A stretch of DNA of 64,000 bases, taken from Ignatzschineria larvae DSM 13226 (GTDB lineage: Bacteria > Pseudomonadota > Gammaproteobacteria > Cardiobacteriales > Wohlfahrtiimonadaceae). How positions within the stretch are numbered: the first letter of the stretch is position 1; the number at the start of each line of letters is the position of its first letter. Under the pieces are notes generated by a model. It searched no databases. It saw nothing but the letters and a program-made list of their open reading frames with translations, and was not told where the DNA came from. A program made the translations under genes and the position numbers. Positions 29,206 through 38,332 of this stretch are shown here, in pieces. The DNA lies in the NCBI RefSeq assembly GCF_038500265.1, contig NZ_CP150637.1, forward strand, positions 315,001 through 379,000, given 5' to 3'.

Positions 29206-29638
29206 AGATGAGCTCCTATATGCGAAGTAAAGAAGATGGTTGAGTGATCATCACTCAAGTTGATCACGATCTGCTGAATATCGAGATTAGGCTTTTAGTA
29301 GACATTTTAAAAGGTAGATCAATACTGTCGATGATCTATAATCGTGAGATTGATATGAAATAAGAGAATATCAATTATGCCTATAAAATGTGCACTAAAA
29401 GAGAATCCTCGGCGATTATAGCAGGTAATAGCGAAGTAGTACGGGAGAAATTGGGGATTTTTGCAATAAATTTGTCTATAAAATTGGAAATAATACTTCA
29501 ATCATTTCAAAATATTACCTGTTATTTACGCCTCGTAAGATTCTGAGATAGTCGATAAATCAATGTATTTTGCTTGTTTTCCTCGTTATTAAGCTGAACA
29601 TTGACCTCATTTATGAAAATTTATGTATCACTAATAGT

Positions 29639-29657
29639 TGTAATGATAATCATTTTT
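29639..29657 (+). promoter_or_regulatory. Fur-box-like site
   Basis: TGTAATGATAATCATTTTT matches the 19-bp Fur consensus GATAATGATAATCATTATC at 15 positions, including the whole central AATGATAATCATT. It lies 170-187 bp upstream of the purU start. No iron-uptake gene is adjacent, so the regulated unit is unclear. Confidence 0.55.
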
Positions 29658-29674
29658 TGAGATATATAAAGAGG

Positions 29675-29716
29675 AAGTAAAAGTTAAGAAGTAAAAGCTA
29701 AGAAATAAAAGATGAA
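29675..29716. repeat. Three 14-bp purine-rich repeats before purU
   Basis: AAGTAAAAGTTAAG, AAGTAAAAGCTAAG and AAATAAAAGATGAA in tandem, 110-151 bp upstream of the purU start and just after the Fur-like box. Confidence 0.75.
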
Positions 29717-29825
29717 GATAAGAGATCAGTCATAGCGGTGCAGCTAGAGATGCGTGATCTTAGCATTGATATCTTGTAATCAATAATGATTGACAGTAAT
29801 TGTCCTAGAAGAGGAGAGAGGAAAA

Positions 29826-30674
29826 ATGAGTACCTACCGTTTAGTAATGTCGTGCCCCGATGGTGTGGGTATTGTTGCCGCTGTGAGCCAATTTATTGCA
29901 TCTCATGGCGGTTGGATTATGGAGGCAAATCATCATTCGGATCTTGAAACTGGACGGTTTTTCATGCGGCATGTGATTAAAGCGGAGAGCTTACCCTTTA
30001 AGGCTGCTGAGTTTGCTACGCTATTTGCACCGATTGCCGAGCAATACCAGCTTGATTGGCGTTTAGTGGATACGGCTAAAAAGCATAAGGTGATGTTAAT
30101 GGCGAGTAAAGAGGCGCACTGTCTAGTCGATATTCTATCGAGATGGCATGCAGAAGAGCTCGATTGTGACATTGTTGGTGTGATCTCTAATCATGCCGAT
30201 CTTCAGAATCTTGTGGAATGGTACGGAATTCCATATCACTATGTGCCGGTCAATTCTAAGGATAAAGCGCCGAGTTTTGCTAAAGTGAATGAACTGATTG
30301 AAGCCTCAAAAGCGGATACGATTGTTTTAGCCCGTTATATGCAGATTATTCCACCGAATTTATGTGAGCAATATCGTCATCGCATTATCAATATTCACCA
30401 TAGCTTTTTACCCTCTTTTATTGGGGCAAAGCCTTATCATCAAGCCTCGCTTCGCGGTGTGAAATTGATTGGAGCTACTTGCCACTATGTGACTGAAGAG
30501 CTCGATGCGGGCCCGATTATTGAGCAAGATGTGATTCGGGTATCGCACGCCGATAGCGTAAAAGAGATGGTCCGCCGCGGGAAAGATATTGAGAAAATCG
30601 TACTCTCCCGAGGCTTACGCTATCATCTTGAAGATCGTGTGATTGTTCAGGGTAATAAAACCGTCGTATTTTAG
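29826..30674 (+). CDS. purU: Formyltetrahydrofolate deformylase
   Basis: 282 aa from the ATG at 29826, chosen because AGAGGAGAGAGG lies just before it; an upstream in-frame start at 29790 would add 12 residues. N-terminal ACT domain (CPDGVGIVAAVSQFI, 9-23) senses methionine/glycine in E. coli; the C-terminal formyltransferase-fold domain has NIHHSFLPSF and the catalytic ELDAGPII. Hydrolyses 10-formyl-THF to THF and formate, balancing one-carbon pools. Confidence 0.95.
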   Translation: MSTYRLVMSCPDGVGIVAAVSQFIASHGGWIMEANHHSDLETGRFFMRHVIKAESLPFKAAEFATLFAPIAEQYQLDWRLVDTAKKHKVMLMASKEAHCLVDILSRWHAEELDCDIVGVISNHADLQNLVEWYGIPYHYVPVNSKDKAPSFAKVNELIEASKADTIVLARYMQIIPPNLCEQYRHRIINIHHSFLPSFIGAKPYHQASLRGVKLIGATCHYVTEELDAGPIIEQDVIRVSHADSVKEMVRRGKDIEKIVLSRGLRYHLEDRVIVQGNKTVVF

Positions 30675-30719
30675 GCTATTACAATAGGGCTTCCTATTTA
30701 ACGAATATTTAATAAAAAG

Positions 30720-31337
30720 TTAACGAATAATATGCCGAATAGGAAGCTCAATTTCCCCAAATTCAATCATCGCATTGAAGAGTCGAATCGCTTCAAATTC
30801 TGCTAATTGATCCTGATGAAGTTGTGCTTCTGTAATCAACTGATGATGAAGAAGCGCTGCGCGTTTTGTCCCTTTTAAGAGCGGTTTTTCGGGCGTGTAC
30901 CAAATGCCATCTTTCAATAGTGCGATATTCGCAATGGTGGTATCGGTAAGATAACCGTTTTGCGTGATAAGAATATCGTCACATTTTCCTTTTTGTTGAA
31001 AGAGCGTATTGAGTACCGGGCGCTTCTCATATTTAAAGGCATAATCACACTCTGCTTCGATCAGCTTTAAAGTGGCAATCTCTCTTGGCTTATACGGCAC
31101 AAATTCGATCTCTTCAATAACCTCACTATAGAGTACTCTCGCTTTATAGAGCCCTTTAGGCGGAATTTTACTCTGCTTCATCAAGGCAAGTGGTAGCGAT
31201 ATGGTGGGGGCTTCGGGATAGAAGTGTTGCCTTGTTTCATCCATTCGTGCTTGATGATAAGAGAGTGCGGAGAAGAAGCCATCTTCTAACTTAATGGATT
31301 CAAGAAATCGGCAGGTAGATTTTTTCGATAAGTTCAT
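30720..31337 (-). CDS. pabC: Aminodeoxychorismate lyase (PabC-like)
   Basis: 205 aa from the ATG at 31337; the frame stays open upstream to 31409, but that part lies inside pabB and is unlike the family. PLP fold-type IV aminotransferase family; the PLP lysine is likely in FKYEKR, with NGYLTDTTIANIA downstream. Releases pyruvate from 4-amino-4-deoxychorismate to give p-aminobenzoate for folate. It overlaps pabB by 38 bp. In many bacteria the two are one fused PabBC protein. Confidence 0.82.
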   Translation of the reverse strand: MNLSKKSTCRFLESIKLEDGFFSALSYHQARMDETRQHFYPEAPTISLPLALMKQSKIPPKGLYKARVLYSEVIEEIEFVPYKPREIATLKLIEAECDYAFKYEKRPVLNTLFQQKGKCDDILITQNGYLTDTTIANIALLKDGIWYTPEKPLLKGTKRAALLHHQLITEAQLHQDQLAEFEAIRLFNAMIEFGEIELPIRHIIR

Positions 31338-32358
31338 CATATTCACTTGTAGCATCACTAAGAGCGGTAATACCACCGCCACTTTTAAAGGTATAATGGA
31401 AAATCGCACTATCCGATGGTTGCGCTTCAGGTTTCGTAGTCATCGCTTGCGATTGAGGTTCAAGGTAACGAATTAAGACGGTGCTGTCGAGTGTTTTACC
31501 ATCATAAATCCCGGCAATACCGGTATAAAAACCGCGATCGTATTCTTCAATCTCGCTTAACAGTGCGGTTGCTTTAGCTCTTGGTGCACCGGTGATAGAA
31601 CCCGCAGGCAGTAAGCGAAAGAGAATATCGCCTAAATGATCTTGGTAATGGTTAGGCAATTGACCTTGAATCTCGGTACTTGTTTGTAAGATTTCCCCGT
31701 TACCGCGACTAATACGATCGATATAACGATAGCGGGTAATCGTTGCATTGTCCGCTACAAGCGCAATATCAGCTAATCCCTCTTTGGCTACAATTTGATG
31801 TTCATCGATCTCTTTTGGATTTTCCATAATCTGCTTTTCAGCATCCGGCAATTGCGCATTAATCGTCCCTTTCATCGGATTGGTTTTGATCATGCCATTT
31901 TCATCAATAGTGACAAATGTTTCAGGAGAAAATGAGAGACAATGATCTTTGAAATAGAGACGATATTTGGCATTGGTACGATGAAAAATTTCAGGAAAGG
32001 TCAAATTGCAACGAATCTGTGAGGGGAAAGTGAGATTTGCTAATTGGATCGAGCCTTGTTGTAGCGCGCTCATCAGCGGGGTAAACGCTTTCAGATAATC
32101 CGCTTTAGTGACCGGTGTGACGTGCCAAATGGGGGTTTGAAGCGTTGCAAGTAAAGATTGATGTTTAGCTTCAAATTCAGGTAGGTTACTGTGATGAGGA
32201 AAATCATAAGCAATCTCTTGCGGATTGATCTCACTTAAGGGAATCACTGCACTTTGAGTGCAATTATAATTGATGATAAAGAGAAAAGGCGTTCCTGCTT
32301 GACTGAGTTGATTAATTTTTTGAATCGCATCTTGTGATGAGTAGAGCGTAATGGGCAC
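31300..32358 (-). CDS. pabB: Aminodeoxychorismate synthase component I
   Basis: 352-aa chorismate-binding enzyme. PMKGT with Lys163 is the mark of PabB, where anthranilate synthase has Ala. Motifs GNGEILQTSTEI-like and GSITGAPRAKA are present. It is shorter than E. coli PabB (453 aa) and matches the N-terminal half of fused PabBC proteins. GTG start at 32358 after AAAGGA. pabC overlaps its end in another frame, consistent with a split of an ancestral fusion or its precursor. Confidence 0.9.
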   Translation of the reverse strand: MPITLYSSQDAIQKINQLSQAGTPFLFIINYNCTQSAVIPLSEINPQEIAYDFPHHSNLPEFEAKHQSLLATLQTPIWHVTPVTKADYLKAFTPLMSALQQGSIQLANLTFPSQIRCNLTFPEIFHRTNAKYRLYFKDHCLSFSPETFVTIDENGMIKTNPMKGTINAQLPDAEKQIMENPKEIDEHQIVAKEGLADIALVADNATITRYRYIDRISRGNGEILQTSTEIQGQLPNHYQDHLGDILFRLLPAGSITGAPRAKATALLSEIEEYDRGFYTGIAGIYDGKTLDSTVLIRYLEPQSQAMTTKPEAQPSDSAIFHYTFKSGGGITALSDATSEYDELIEKIYLPIS

Positions 32359-32487
32359 AATAAAATCCTTTTGAATATCGCAATAACCGAAAGAGCTATT
32401 AGGGTAGAACAGGTATGGTTATGAGTTCAAGTAATAATCATTTGCATTCAGAGAAGTTTTTCATTTATGGGAATTTTTTATCGATGC

Positions 32488-33426
32488 CTATTTTGTTGAA
32501 GATCGCGGCATCTCAAAGAAGCTAATGGCTAATAACGCGATAATCATCAATCCAGCGCCTATCCAAAATTGTGTCGTCACAGCCCAACCAAAGACAATCC
32601 AACCTAAGAAGGTATTGAGCGGTAATTTGAGATAATCAAAGGGCTGAATAAAGATGACATCGGCGTGCGCATACGCTTTGGCAACGGCATATTGGGCGAT
32701 TGCGGTGAGTAATCCTAGCAGTAATAACGCCCCTAAAAGCGCTAAATCAGGAATAAATATGGGATTAGGGTTATGGCTAAAATTATCGGTAAGGGCAATT
32801 AGAAGATTAATGGGTACCATCAAGATATAGAGATAACTCACCATTGTTAATGGATGATCTTTATCGGAGAGATGTTTCATTAAAAGCGCGTGCATCGCCC
32901 AGAAGAATGCCGCCAAAATCGGGAAGATCGCCGCCCAATTAAAGTGTTGTCGATTAGGTGCTAAGATAATAATGGCTCCGACAAATCCAAGTAGCGTGGC
33001 AATCACGCGAGGCCAAGTAAAACGCTCTTTAAGAAGTAAAAAAGCCCCAAGACTGGCAAACAGAGGCGATGTCATTAAGAGTGCAACTCCTTCGCCTATG
33101 GGAAATTGTAGAGAGAGCGCTTTAACCCAAAATTGAATACCAATGACCGCCATTAAGATTCGCCAAAAGTGGGTCATAAAATGGTGCGTTTTTAAAATCT
33201 GCTTCAATCCTCTTCTGAAGAGAAAGGGTGCCATAAAAAGGAGGGCAAAGAGATATTGATAGAAAGCGATCCAACTTGAACTGATTATGAAATGTTCAGC
33301 GATCAGCGGTGTAACAACATTAATGCCGGCAAAGGCAATGCCGGAGAGAATCATCCAGAGTGCGCCATAGAGCGAGTAGTGTTGATTGTCGGTATAGCGT
33401 TTTAAGAGATATTGTAAGCGATTCAT
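32488..33426 (-). CDS. EamA/DMT-family permease
   Basis: 312 aa from ATG 33426 (TTG 33435 is the alternative). About ten membrane helices in two EamA repeats, each of about 140 residues. Family members export metabolites or amino acids such as S-adenosylmethionine, threonine or purines; the substrate cannot be told here. It lies downstream of era but an intrinsic terminator separates the two. Confidence 0.85.
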   Translation of the reverse strand: MNRLQYLLKRYTDNQHYSLYGALWMILSGIAFAGINVVTPLIAEHFIISSSWIAFYQYLFALLFMAPFLFRRGLKQILKTHHFMTHFWRILMAVIGIQFWVKALSLQFPIGEGVALLMTSPLFASLGAFLLLKERFTWPRVIATLLGFVGAIIILAPNRQHFNWAAIFPILAAFFWAMHALLMKHLSDKDHPLTMVSYLYILMVPINLLIALTDNFSHNPNPIFIPDLALLGALLLLGLLTAIAQYAVAKAYAHADVIFIQPFDYLKLPLNTFLGWIVFGWAVTTQFWIGAGLMIIALLAISFFEMPRSSTK

Positions 33427-33502
33427 AATGGTCAAATAGGTCTCGCTGTAGGCGTGTAATCAATGGCAAGAAAATTAAAGCTAGGGTAATGAGCTTCTCA
33501 AA

Positions 33503-33530
33503 TGAAAAGGCCTTCTGAAAAGAAGACCTT
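33503..33530 (-). terminator. Intrinsic terminator after era
   Basis: Read on the minus strand: AAGGTCTTCT-TTTC-AGAAGGCCTT (10-bp stem with one U-G pair, 4-nt loop) followed by TTTTC. It closes the lepA-lepB-rnc-era operon 20 bp past the era stop. Confidence 0.82.
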
Positions 33531-33550
33531 GATGATTATCTATTGATCGC

Positions 33551-34441
33551 TTAGGTGAGATCTTTGTAACCTAGTGCGTTGAGCGCACGTTCATCATCTG
33601 ACCAACCTTCTCGTACTTTCACAAAGGCACGTAGAAAAACTTTGGCATCGAAAATGCGTTCTAAATCAATACGGGCTTGAGTACTGGCTTCTTTAAGTAC
33701 TTGACCGCCTTTACCAATCACGATCCCTTTTTGACTCTCTTTTTCGACCGAGATCGCTGCAAGAATACGATAGAGATTGCCTTCAATTTTAAACTCTTCG
33801 ATCTCAACGGCAATAGTATAAGGGAGCTCTTGATTGAGTCGTCTTGTGAGCTTTTCCCGTAAAACTTCGCCCGCTAAGAATGCACTTGAAACGGTGGTGA
33901 TCTCATCTTCACTATAAGGGAAAGGCTGCTCTGTGAGGTATTTTTCGATCACTTCTACTAATCGTTGCCCAGATTTCTCTTGCTTGGCTGAGAGCGGTAC
34001 GATTTCTGCAAAGGGGAATTTTTCACTCATCTCGGCAATAAAGGGGAAGAGCGCTTCTTTATTCTCAACGCGGTCAATCTTATTAATCACAAGAATAACC
34101 GGCGTTTCTACCCCTTTAAGTTTTGCGAGTACTTTCTCATCATCTTTATTAAAGCGCTGCGCTTCTACGATGAAGATAATCACATCACCTGTGTTGATTG
34201 AGCTCATTGCCGTTCTATTGAGTTGACGGTTGAGCGCTGATTGCATATTAGTATGAATCCCTGGCGTATCAAGGAAGATAATTTGGGTCTCTTGATCGGT
34301 ATAAATCCCGGTAATTGCGTGGCGCGTTGTTTGGGGTTTATTGGATGTGATACTAATTTTTTGCCCTAAAATTTGGTTCATTAGGGTGGATTTCCCTACA
34401 TTTGGGCGTCCGATAATGGATGCAAATCCGGCTTTGGTCAT
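33551..34441 (-). CDS. era: GTPase Era
   Basis: 296-aa Ras-like GTPase that binds the 3' end of 16S rRNA and helps mature the 30S subunit. G1 GRPNVGKS (11-18), G3 DTPGIH, G4 NKID, and a C-terminal KH domain with IGKGGQVLKE. The ATG is one base after the rnc stop, so the two are translationally coupled; GGAG lies within the rnc end. Last gene of the lep-rnc-era operon. Confidence 0.98.
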   Translation of the reverse strand: MTKAGFASIIGRPNVGKSTLMNQILGQKISITSNKPQTTRHAITGIYTDQETQIIFLDTPGIHTNMQSALNRQLNRTAMSSINTGDVIIFIVEAQRFNKDDEKVLAKLKGVETPVILVINKIDRVENKEALFPFIAEMSEKFPFAEIVPLSAKQEKSGQRLVEVIEKYLTEQPFPYSEDEITTVSSAFLAGEVLREKLTRRLNQELPYTIAVEIEEFKIEGNLYRILAAISVEKESQKGIVIGKGGQVLKEASTQARIDLERIFDAKVFLRAFVKVREGWSDDERALNALGYKDLT

Positions 34442-34442
34442 C

Positions 34443-35111
34443 TTATATTTTCTCCAGCATTAATTCAGCTGCGCGTTGTTCGGCACGTTTTTTGGTGGTG
34501 CCTTCGGCAATCGTATGTAAATTTTCAAAAGTACAGAGTACTTTAAAGACTTTCTCGTGATCTCTACCGGTGATATCAATCACATCATAGGTGGGGATTT
34601 CACGATTAAGGGCTTGTAATTTCTCTTGAAGTCGGCTTTTCGGGCTCTTAAAGATATCGCTCAGATCTTTCTTCGCTTTCTCAATAATATTTTGAAAGTA
34701 AGGTTCATAGAGCGAGAGAATCACTAATCGTGTGGTCTCAAAATCAGAATCTAAAAAGAGCGCACCAAAGAGGGCTTCTAAGCAATCGGAGAGGATACTC
34801 GGGCGATATTCCCCCTCATTGTTCTTCTCACCGACACTTAAGATCAGAAATTTATTGAGTTCAAGTTGTAGCGCAATTTCGGCAAGGGTATCTTCTTTGA
34901 CAAGATGCGCCCGCAATTGGCTAAGTTCCCCTTCATTTGCTTTTGGCAACTTATGGTAGAGTGCTTCCGCGATAATAAAGTTCAAACAACCATCGCCTAA
35001 ATATTCTAGGCGTTCGTTATTATCTTGTGAGTAAGATCGGTGAACAAAGGCGCGTTTAAGAAGCCGTTTGTCCATAAAGGTGTAATTTAATTTCTGCTCA
35101 AGTCGTTGCAT
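34443..35111 (-). CDS. rnc: Ribonuclease III
   Basis: 222 aa from ATG 35111, one base after the lepB stop; a longer frame to 35162 would lie inside lepB. Catalytic signature ERLEYLGDGC at 33-42 (Cys where many have Ser) and a C-terminal double-stranded RNA-binding domain from about 150. Processes rRNA precursors and structured mRNAs; its own operon leader is a known target in E. coli. Confidence 0.97.
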   Translation of the reverse strand: MQRLEQKLNYTFMDKRLLKRAFVHRSYSQDNNERLEYLGDGCLNFIIAEALYHKLPKANEGELSQLRAHLVKEDTLAEIALQLELNKFLILSVGEKNNEGEYRPSILSDCLEALFGALFLDSDFETTRLVILSLYEPYFQNIIEKAKKDLSDIFKSPKSRLQEKLQALNREIPTYDVIDITGRDHEKVFKVLCTFENLHTIAEGTTKKRAEQRAAELMLEKI

Positions 35112-35112
35112 A

Positions 35113-35949
35113 TTATTCAATTGTGGTAAAGATGTGATCACAGTCTTCAAAAGAGGTGACACAGTTATAATTCATCCAGATAAAGCGGGCTTTGCCGAGA
35201 ATTTTTTCATCATCCACAAAGCCCCAGAAGCGGCCATCAAAGCTATTATCCCGGTTATCACCCATCATTAGGAATTTTCCTTCAGGAATGGTGAAAGGGA
35301 AACGTTGATGTAGGCCTAAACCTCTATCTGCTTGGGTAATCATTCGGGAAGTCTGAATTTGATGGGTTTTATACTCACCTGTTTCAGGCTGATCAACCGT
35401 TCCAATCGGCATCATTTCGGTTACAATCAGATCTTCCTCTTCCGGCGCACGTGCTGCACCGACAACACTGTATTCTAGTGGTTGACCATTGATAGTGAGT
35501 TGTTTATTTTGGTAATCAATCACATCACCGGGAATACCGACAACTCTCTTAATATAGTTAATTTTTTCATCTTGTGGGTATTTGAAAATAGCTACATCGC
35601 CCCGTTCAATACCTTCACCAGGTTTAGAGAAGAGGCGTTGATTGGTAATCGGCATTCTCACACCATAAGACCACTTATCGGCCACAATCATATCGCCGGC
35701 ATAGAGCGTCGGTTGCATTGAACCGGAGGGAATCACATAAGGCTCGATAATAAAAGAGCGCAGTACGCCGACAAAGAGCACAACCGGGAAGAGGAACTTT
35801 GCCCAATCCACAAACCAAGGCTCTTTCTTACCGGGTTTCCGCTTTTTCTTATAGACAAGGGCATCTATCAGCCAAATTAACCCCGTCACAGGAATCGCGA
35901 GGATAATTAAGACTGAGAGATAATGGGTAAAATTGGCAAATATCGACAT
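35113..35949 (-). CDS. lepB: Signal peptidase I
   Basis: 278-aa inner-membrane serine protease that removes signal peptides. Two membrane helices (about 9-30 and 52-70), catalytic Ser77 in PSGSMQP, catalytic Lys134 in NYIKRVVG, and the box E motif GDNRDNSFDGR. Lies 55 bp after lepA and directly before rnc. Confidence 0.98.
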   Translation of the reverse strand: MSIFANFTHYLSVLIILAIPVTGLIWLIDALVYKKKRKPGKKEPWFVDWAKFLFPVVLFVGVLRSFIIEPYVIPSGSMQPTLYAGDMIVADKWSYGVRMPITNQRLFSKPGEGIERGDVAIFKYPQDEKINYIKRVVGIPGDVIDYQNKQLTINGQPLEYSVVGAARAPEEEDLIVTEMMPIGTVDQPETGEYKTHQIQTSRMITQADRGLGLHQRFPFTIPEGKFLMMGDNRDNSFDGRFWGFVDDEKILGKARFIWMNYNCVTSFEDCDHIFTTIE

Positions 35950-36004
35950 AGTTTATTACTCTTTTCAATGGCTTTTCAATGGCTGTTTAAATGGTGATTT
36001 TTGA

Positions 36005-37798
36005 TTATTCTTCATTCACTTTAAGAACTGCTAAGAAGGCTTCTTGAGGAATCTCTACGCTACCCACCTGCTTCATCCGTTTTTTACCCTCTTTCTGTTT
36101 CTCGAGGAGTTTCCGTTTCCGGCTCACATCACCGCCGTAACATTTTGCCGTTACATCTTTACGAAGGGCACGAACGTTGGTTCTTGCGATAATATTCGCC
36201 CCAATAGCAGCCTGGATCGCGATCTCAAATTGTTGTCTTGGAATCAATTCTTTCATCTTTTCAACAAGTTTACGACCTTGATACTGCGCATTATCTTTAT
36301 GGGTAATGAGTGATAAGGCATCGACGCGTTCGCCATTGATTAAGACATCTACCTTCACAAGATCAGAGGCTTGGAAGCGAATAAATTTATAATCAAATGA
36401 GGCATAGCCACGAGAGACCGATTTTAGGCGGTCAAAGAAATCGAGTACCACTTCACTTAAGGGGAGTTCATAACGGAGCTGTACCTGATTACCGGCATAG
36501 ACCATATCAAGTTGTACGCCCCGTTTTTCGATACAGAGTTTCATAATATTGCCGATAAATTCTTGTGGCGTTAAGATATTCGCCTCAATAATCGGCTCAC
36601 GAATCTCTTTGATAAGGGTCACTTTCGGCAATCCATCTGGATTATCTACATAGATCACTTCACCATTATTCTTTTCTACTTCATAAATTACCGTCGGCGC
36701 AGTGGTAATGAGATCAAGATCATATTCCCGCTCAAGACGCTCTTGGATAATTTCCATATGGAGCATTCCTAAGAAGCCACAGCGGAAACCAAAGCCTAAG
36801 GCTTGCGATGTTTCAGGTTCAAAATGGAGTGAAGAATCGTTCAGACGAAGCTTTCTAAGCGCTTCCCGGAGATCTTCATATTTTTCAGATTCAATCGGGA
36901 ATAGCCCTGCAAAAACACGAGGCTGAACATGTTGAAATCCCGGAACCGGTGCATCTGCCGGATTTCTATCGAGGGTAATCGTATCCCCAACAGGCGCGCC
37001 ATCAATCTCTTTAATGCCGGCAATAATAAAGCCTACTTCACCTGCTGAGAGCTTCTCTTTATCCACTCGTGCAGGTGTAAAGACGCCCACATGCGAGACT
37101 TCATGGGTATCTTTTGTGCTCATAATCTTGATCTTATCGCCTTTATGAATCACACCATCAAAAATTCGCACAAGTGAGACAACGCCCACATATTGGTCAT
37201 ACCAAGAATCGATAATTAAGGCTTTAAGTGGTGCATCCACATCCCCTTTAGGGGCAGGAATCTTCTTGATCATATCCTCAAGTACATCACGCACACCGAT
37301 CCCTGATTTCGCGGAACAGCGTACCGCATCTAGCGCTTCGATTGCGATAATATCTTCAATTTCCATTGCCACACGATCAGGCTCTGCTGCCGGAAGATCA
37401 ATTTTATTGAGAACAGGAATGACTTCTAAGCCTTGATCAAGGGCGGTATAGCAGTTTGCTACAGATTGTGCTTCAACACCTTGTGCCGCATCCACGACTA
37501 AGAGCGCACCTTCACATGCATAAAGCGAACGTGAAACTTCATAGGAGAAATCCACGTGTCCTGGTGTATCGATGAAGTTAAGGTGATAGGTCTCGCCATC
37601 ATCTGCCTTATAGTCGAGCGAAACACAATGTGCTTTGATTGTGATTCCCCGTTCTTTCTCAAGATCCATCGAGTCAAGTACGCGATCTTCCATTTCACGT
37701 TCGGAGAGACCTTCGCAAATTCTGATGAATTGATCGGCCAAAGAGGATTTTCCATGGTCAATATGGGCAATGATTGAAAAGTTTCTAATATTCTTCAT
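36005..37798 (-). CDS. lepA: Elongation factor 4 (LepA)
   Basis: 597-aa translational GTPase, back-translocase and 30S assembly factor. G1 AHIDHGKS (11-18), G3 DTPGHVDF, G4 NKIDLP, EF-G-like domains, then the LepA-specific C-terminal domain ending in KVNEE. Length matches E. coli (599 aa). First gene of lepA-lepB-rnc-era. Confidence 0.98.
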   Translation of the reverse strand: MKNIRNFSIIAHIDHGKSSLADQFIRICEGLSEREMEDRVLDSMDLEKERGITIKAHCVSLDYKADDGETYHLNFIDTPGHVDFSYEVSRSLYACEGALLVVDAAQGVEAQSVANCYTALDQGLEVIPVLNKIDLPAAEPDRVAMEIEDIIAIEALDAVRCSAKSGIGVRDVLEDMIKKIPAPKGDVDAPLKALIIDSWYDQYVGVVSLVRIFDGVIHKGDKIKIMSTKDTHEVSHVGVFTPARVDKEKLSAGEVGFIIAGIKEIDGAPVGDTITLDRNPADAPVPGFQHVQPRVFAGLFPIESEKYEDLREALRKLRLNDSSLHFEPETSQALGFGFRCGFLGMLHMEIIQERLEREYDLDLITTAPTVIYEVEKNNGEVIYVDNPDGLPKVTLIKEIREPIIEANILTPQEFIGNIMKLCIEKRGVQLDMVYAGNQVQLRYELPLSEVVLDFFDRLKSVSRGYASFDYKFIRFQASDLVKVDVLINGERVDALSLITHKDNAQYQGRKLVEKMKELIPRQQFEIAIQAAIGANIIARTNVRALRKDVTAKCYGGDVSRKRKLLEKQKEGKKRMKQVGSVEIPQEAFLAVLKVNEE

Positions 37799-38332
37799 CG
37801 ATTCTTTCTATTAATAAAAGGTGATTGATCGTACTTTAAAAGAGCTCTATCTTAGCAAATAATGTCTATCAACATAAATTTAAATATTATCGACTATTTT
37901 ACAATGATTTTGTGCCGGAGGCGTGGAAAGAATGAGAAATTGAATTTGCCTTTTGATTTAGTCAATATTTGGTAAATGTTGAGTAGCATTTGCAATGCTT
38001 TACTTGAAATTTGCATTTTTAAGACCATCTATTAGAGAGGCTTTCCCTAATCTCTAGATAGGAACTTTTGAGAAGTTTAGAGGAAGCGATAGATTATTGC
38101 TATGATAGGGAACTGAATATCGATTCTGTTGCCACTAGAGATTGTGGTTTTATAACAGACTCATCATATATCCCTATAACAACAAAACAGACACAAGACA
38201 CATTACCCATATATTAAAGAACGTGTATCTTAATGAAGTGATTCAATGAATGTATGATTGAATAGATAATGATTGAATAGATAATGATTGAATAAATACT
38301 TTAATTTAGATACAAGAAGAGAGGCTTAATTG
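37799..38332. other. Divergent intergenic region lepA / M16C peptidase
   Basis: 534 bp without a gene. Its right end holds three 15-bp direct repeats (38254-38298). The left end should contain the lepA operon promoter on the minus strand. No tRNA, riboswitch or supported small ORF seen. Confidence 0.5.
38254..38298. repeat. Three 15-bp direct repeats before the M16C peptidase gene
   Basis: ATGATTGAATAGATA twice, then ATGATTGAATAAATA, in tandem, ending 34 bp before the peptidase ATG. Confidence 0.85.

Larger units (their letters stand above)
29206..29825. other. Divergent intergenic region uraA-purU
   Basis: 620 bp without a supported gene. It contains a Fur-box-like site (29639-29657) and three 14-bp purine-rich repeats (29675-29716). 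The only ORF near the Fur box would encode a 15-residue hydrophobic peptide with no ribosome-binding site. The uraA promoter should lie at its left end on the minus strand. Confidence 0.5.

Noticed and set aside
29613-29660. 15-codon hydrophobic peptide overlapping the Fur-like box
   Set aside because: No ribosome-binding site, and the sequence is explained by the Fur-like palindrome.
30675-30719. Terminator between convergent purU and pabC
   Set aside because: AATAGG-GCTT-CCTATT is only a 6-bp stem without a T-run.
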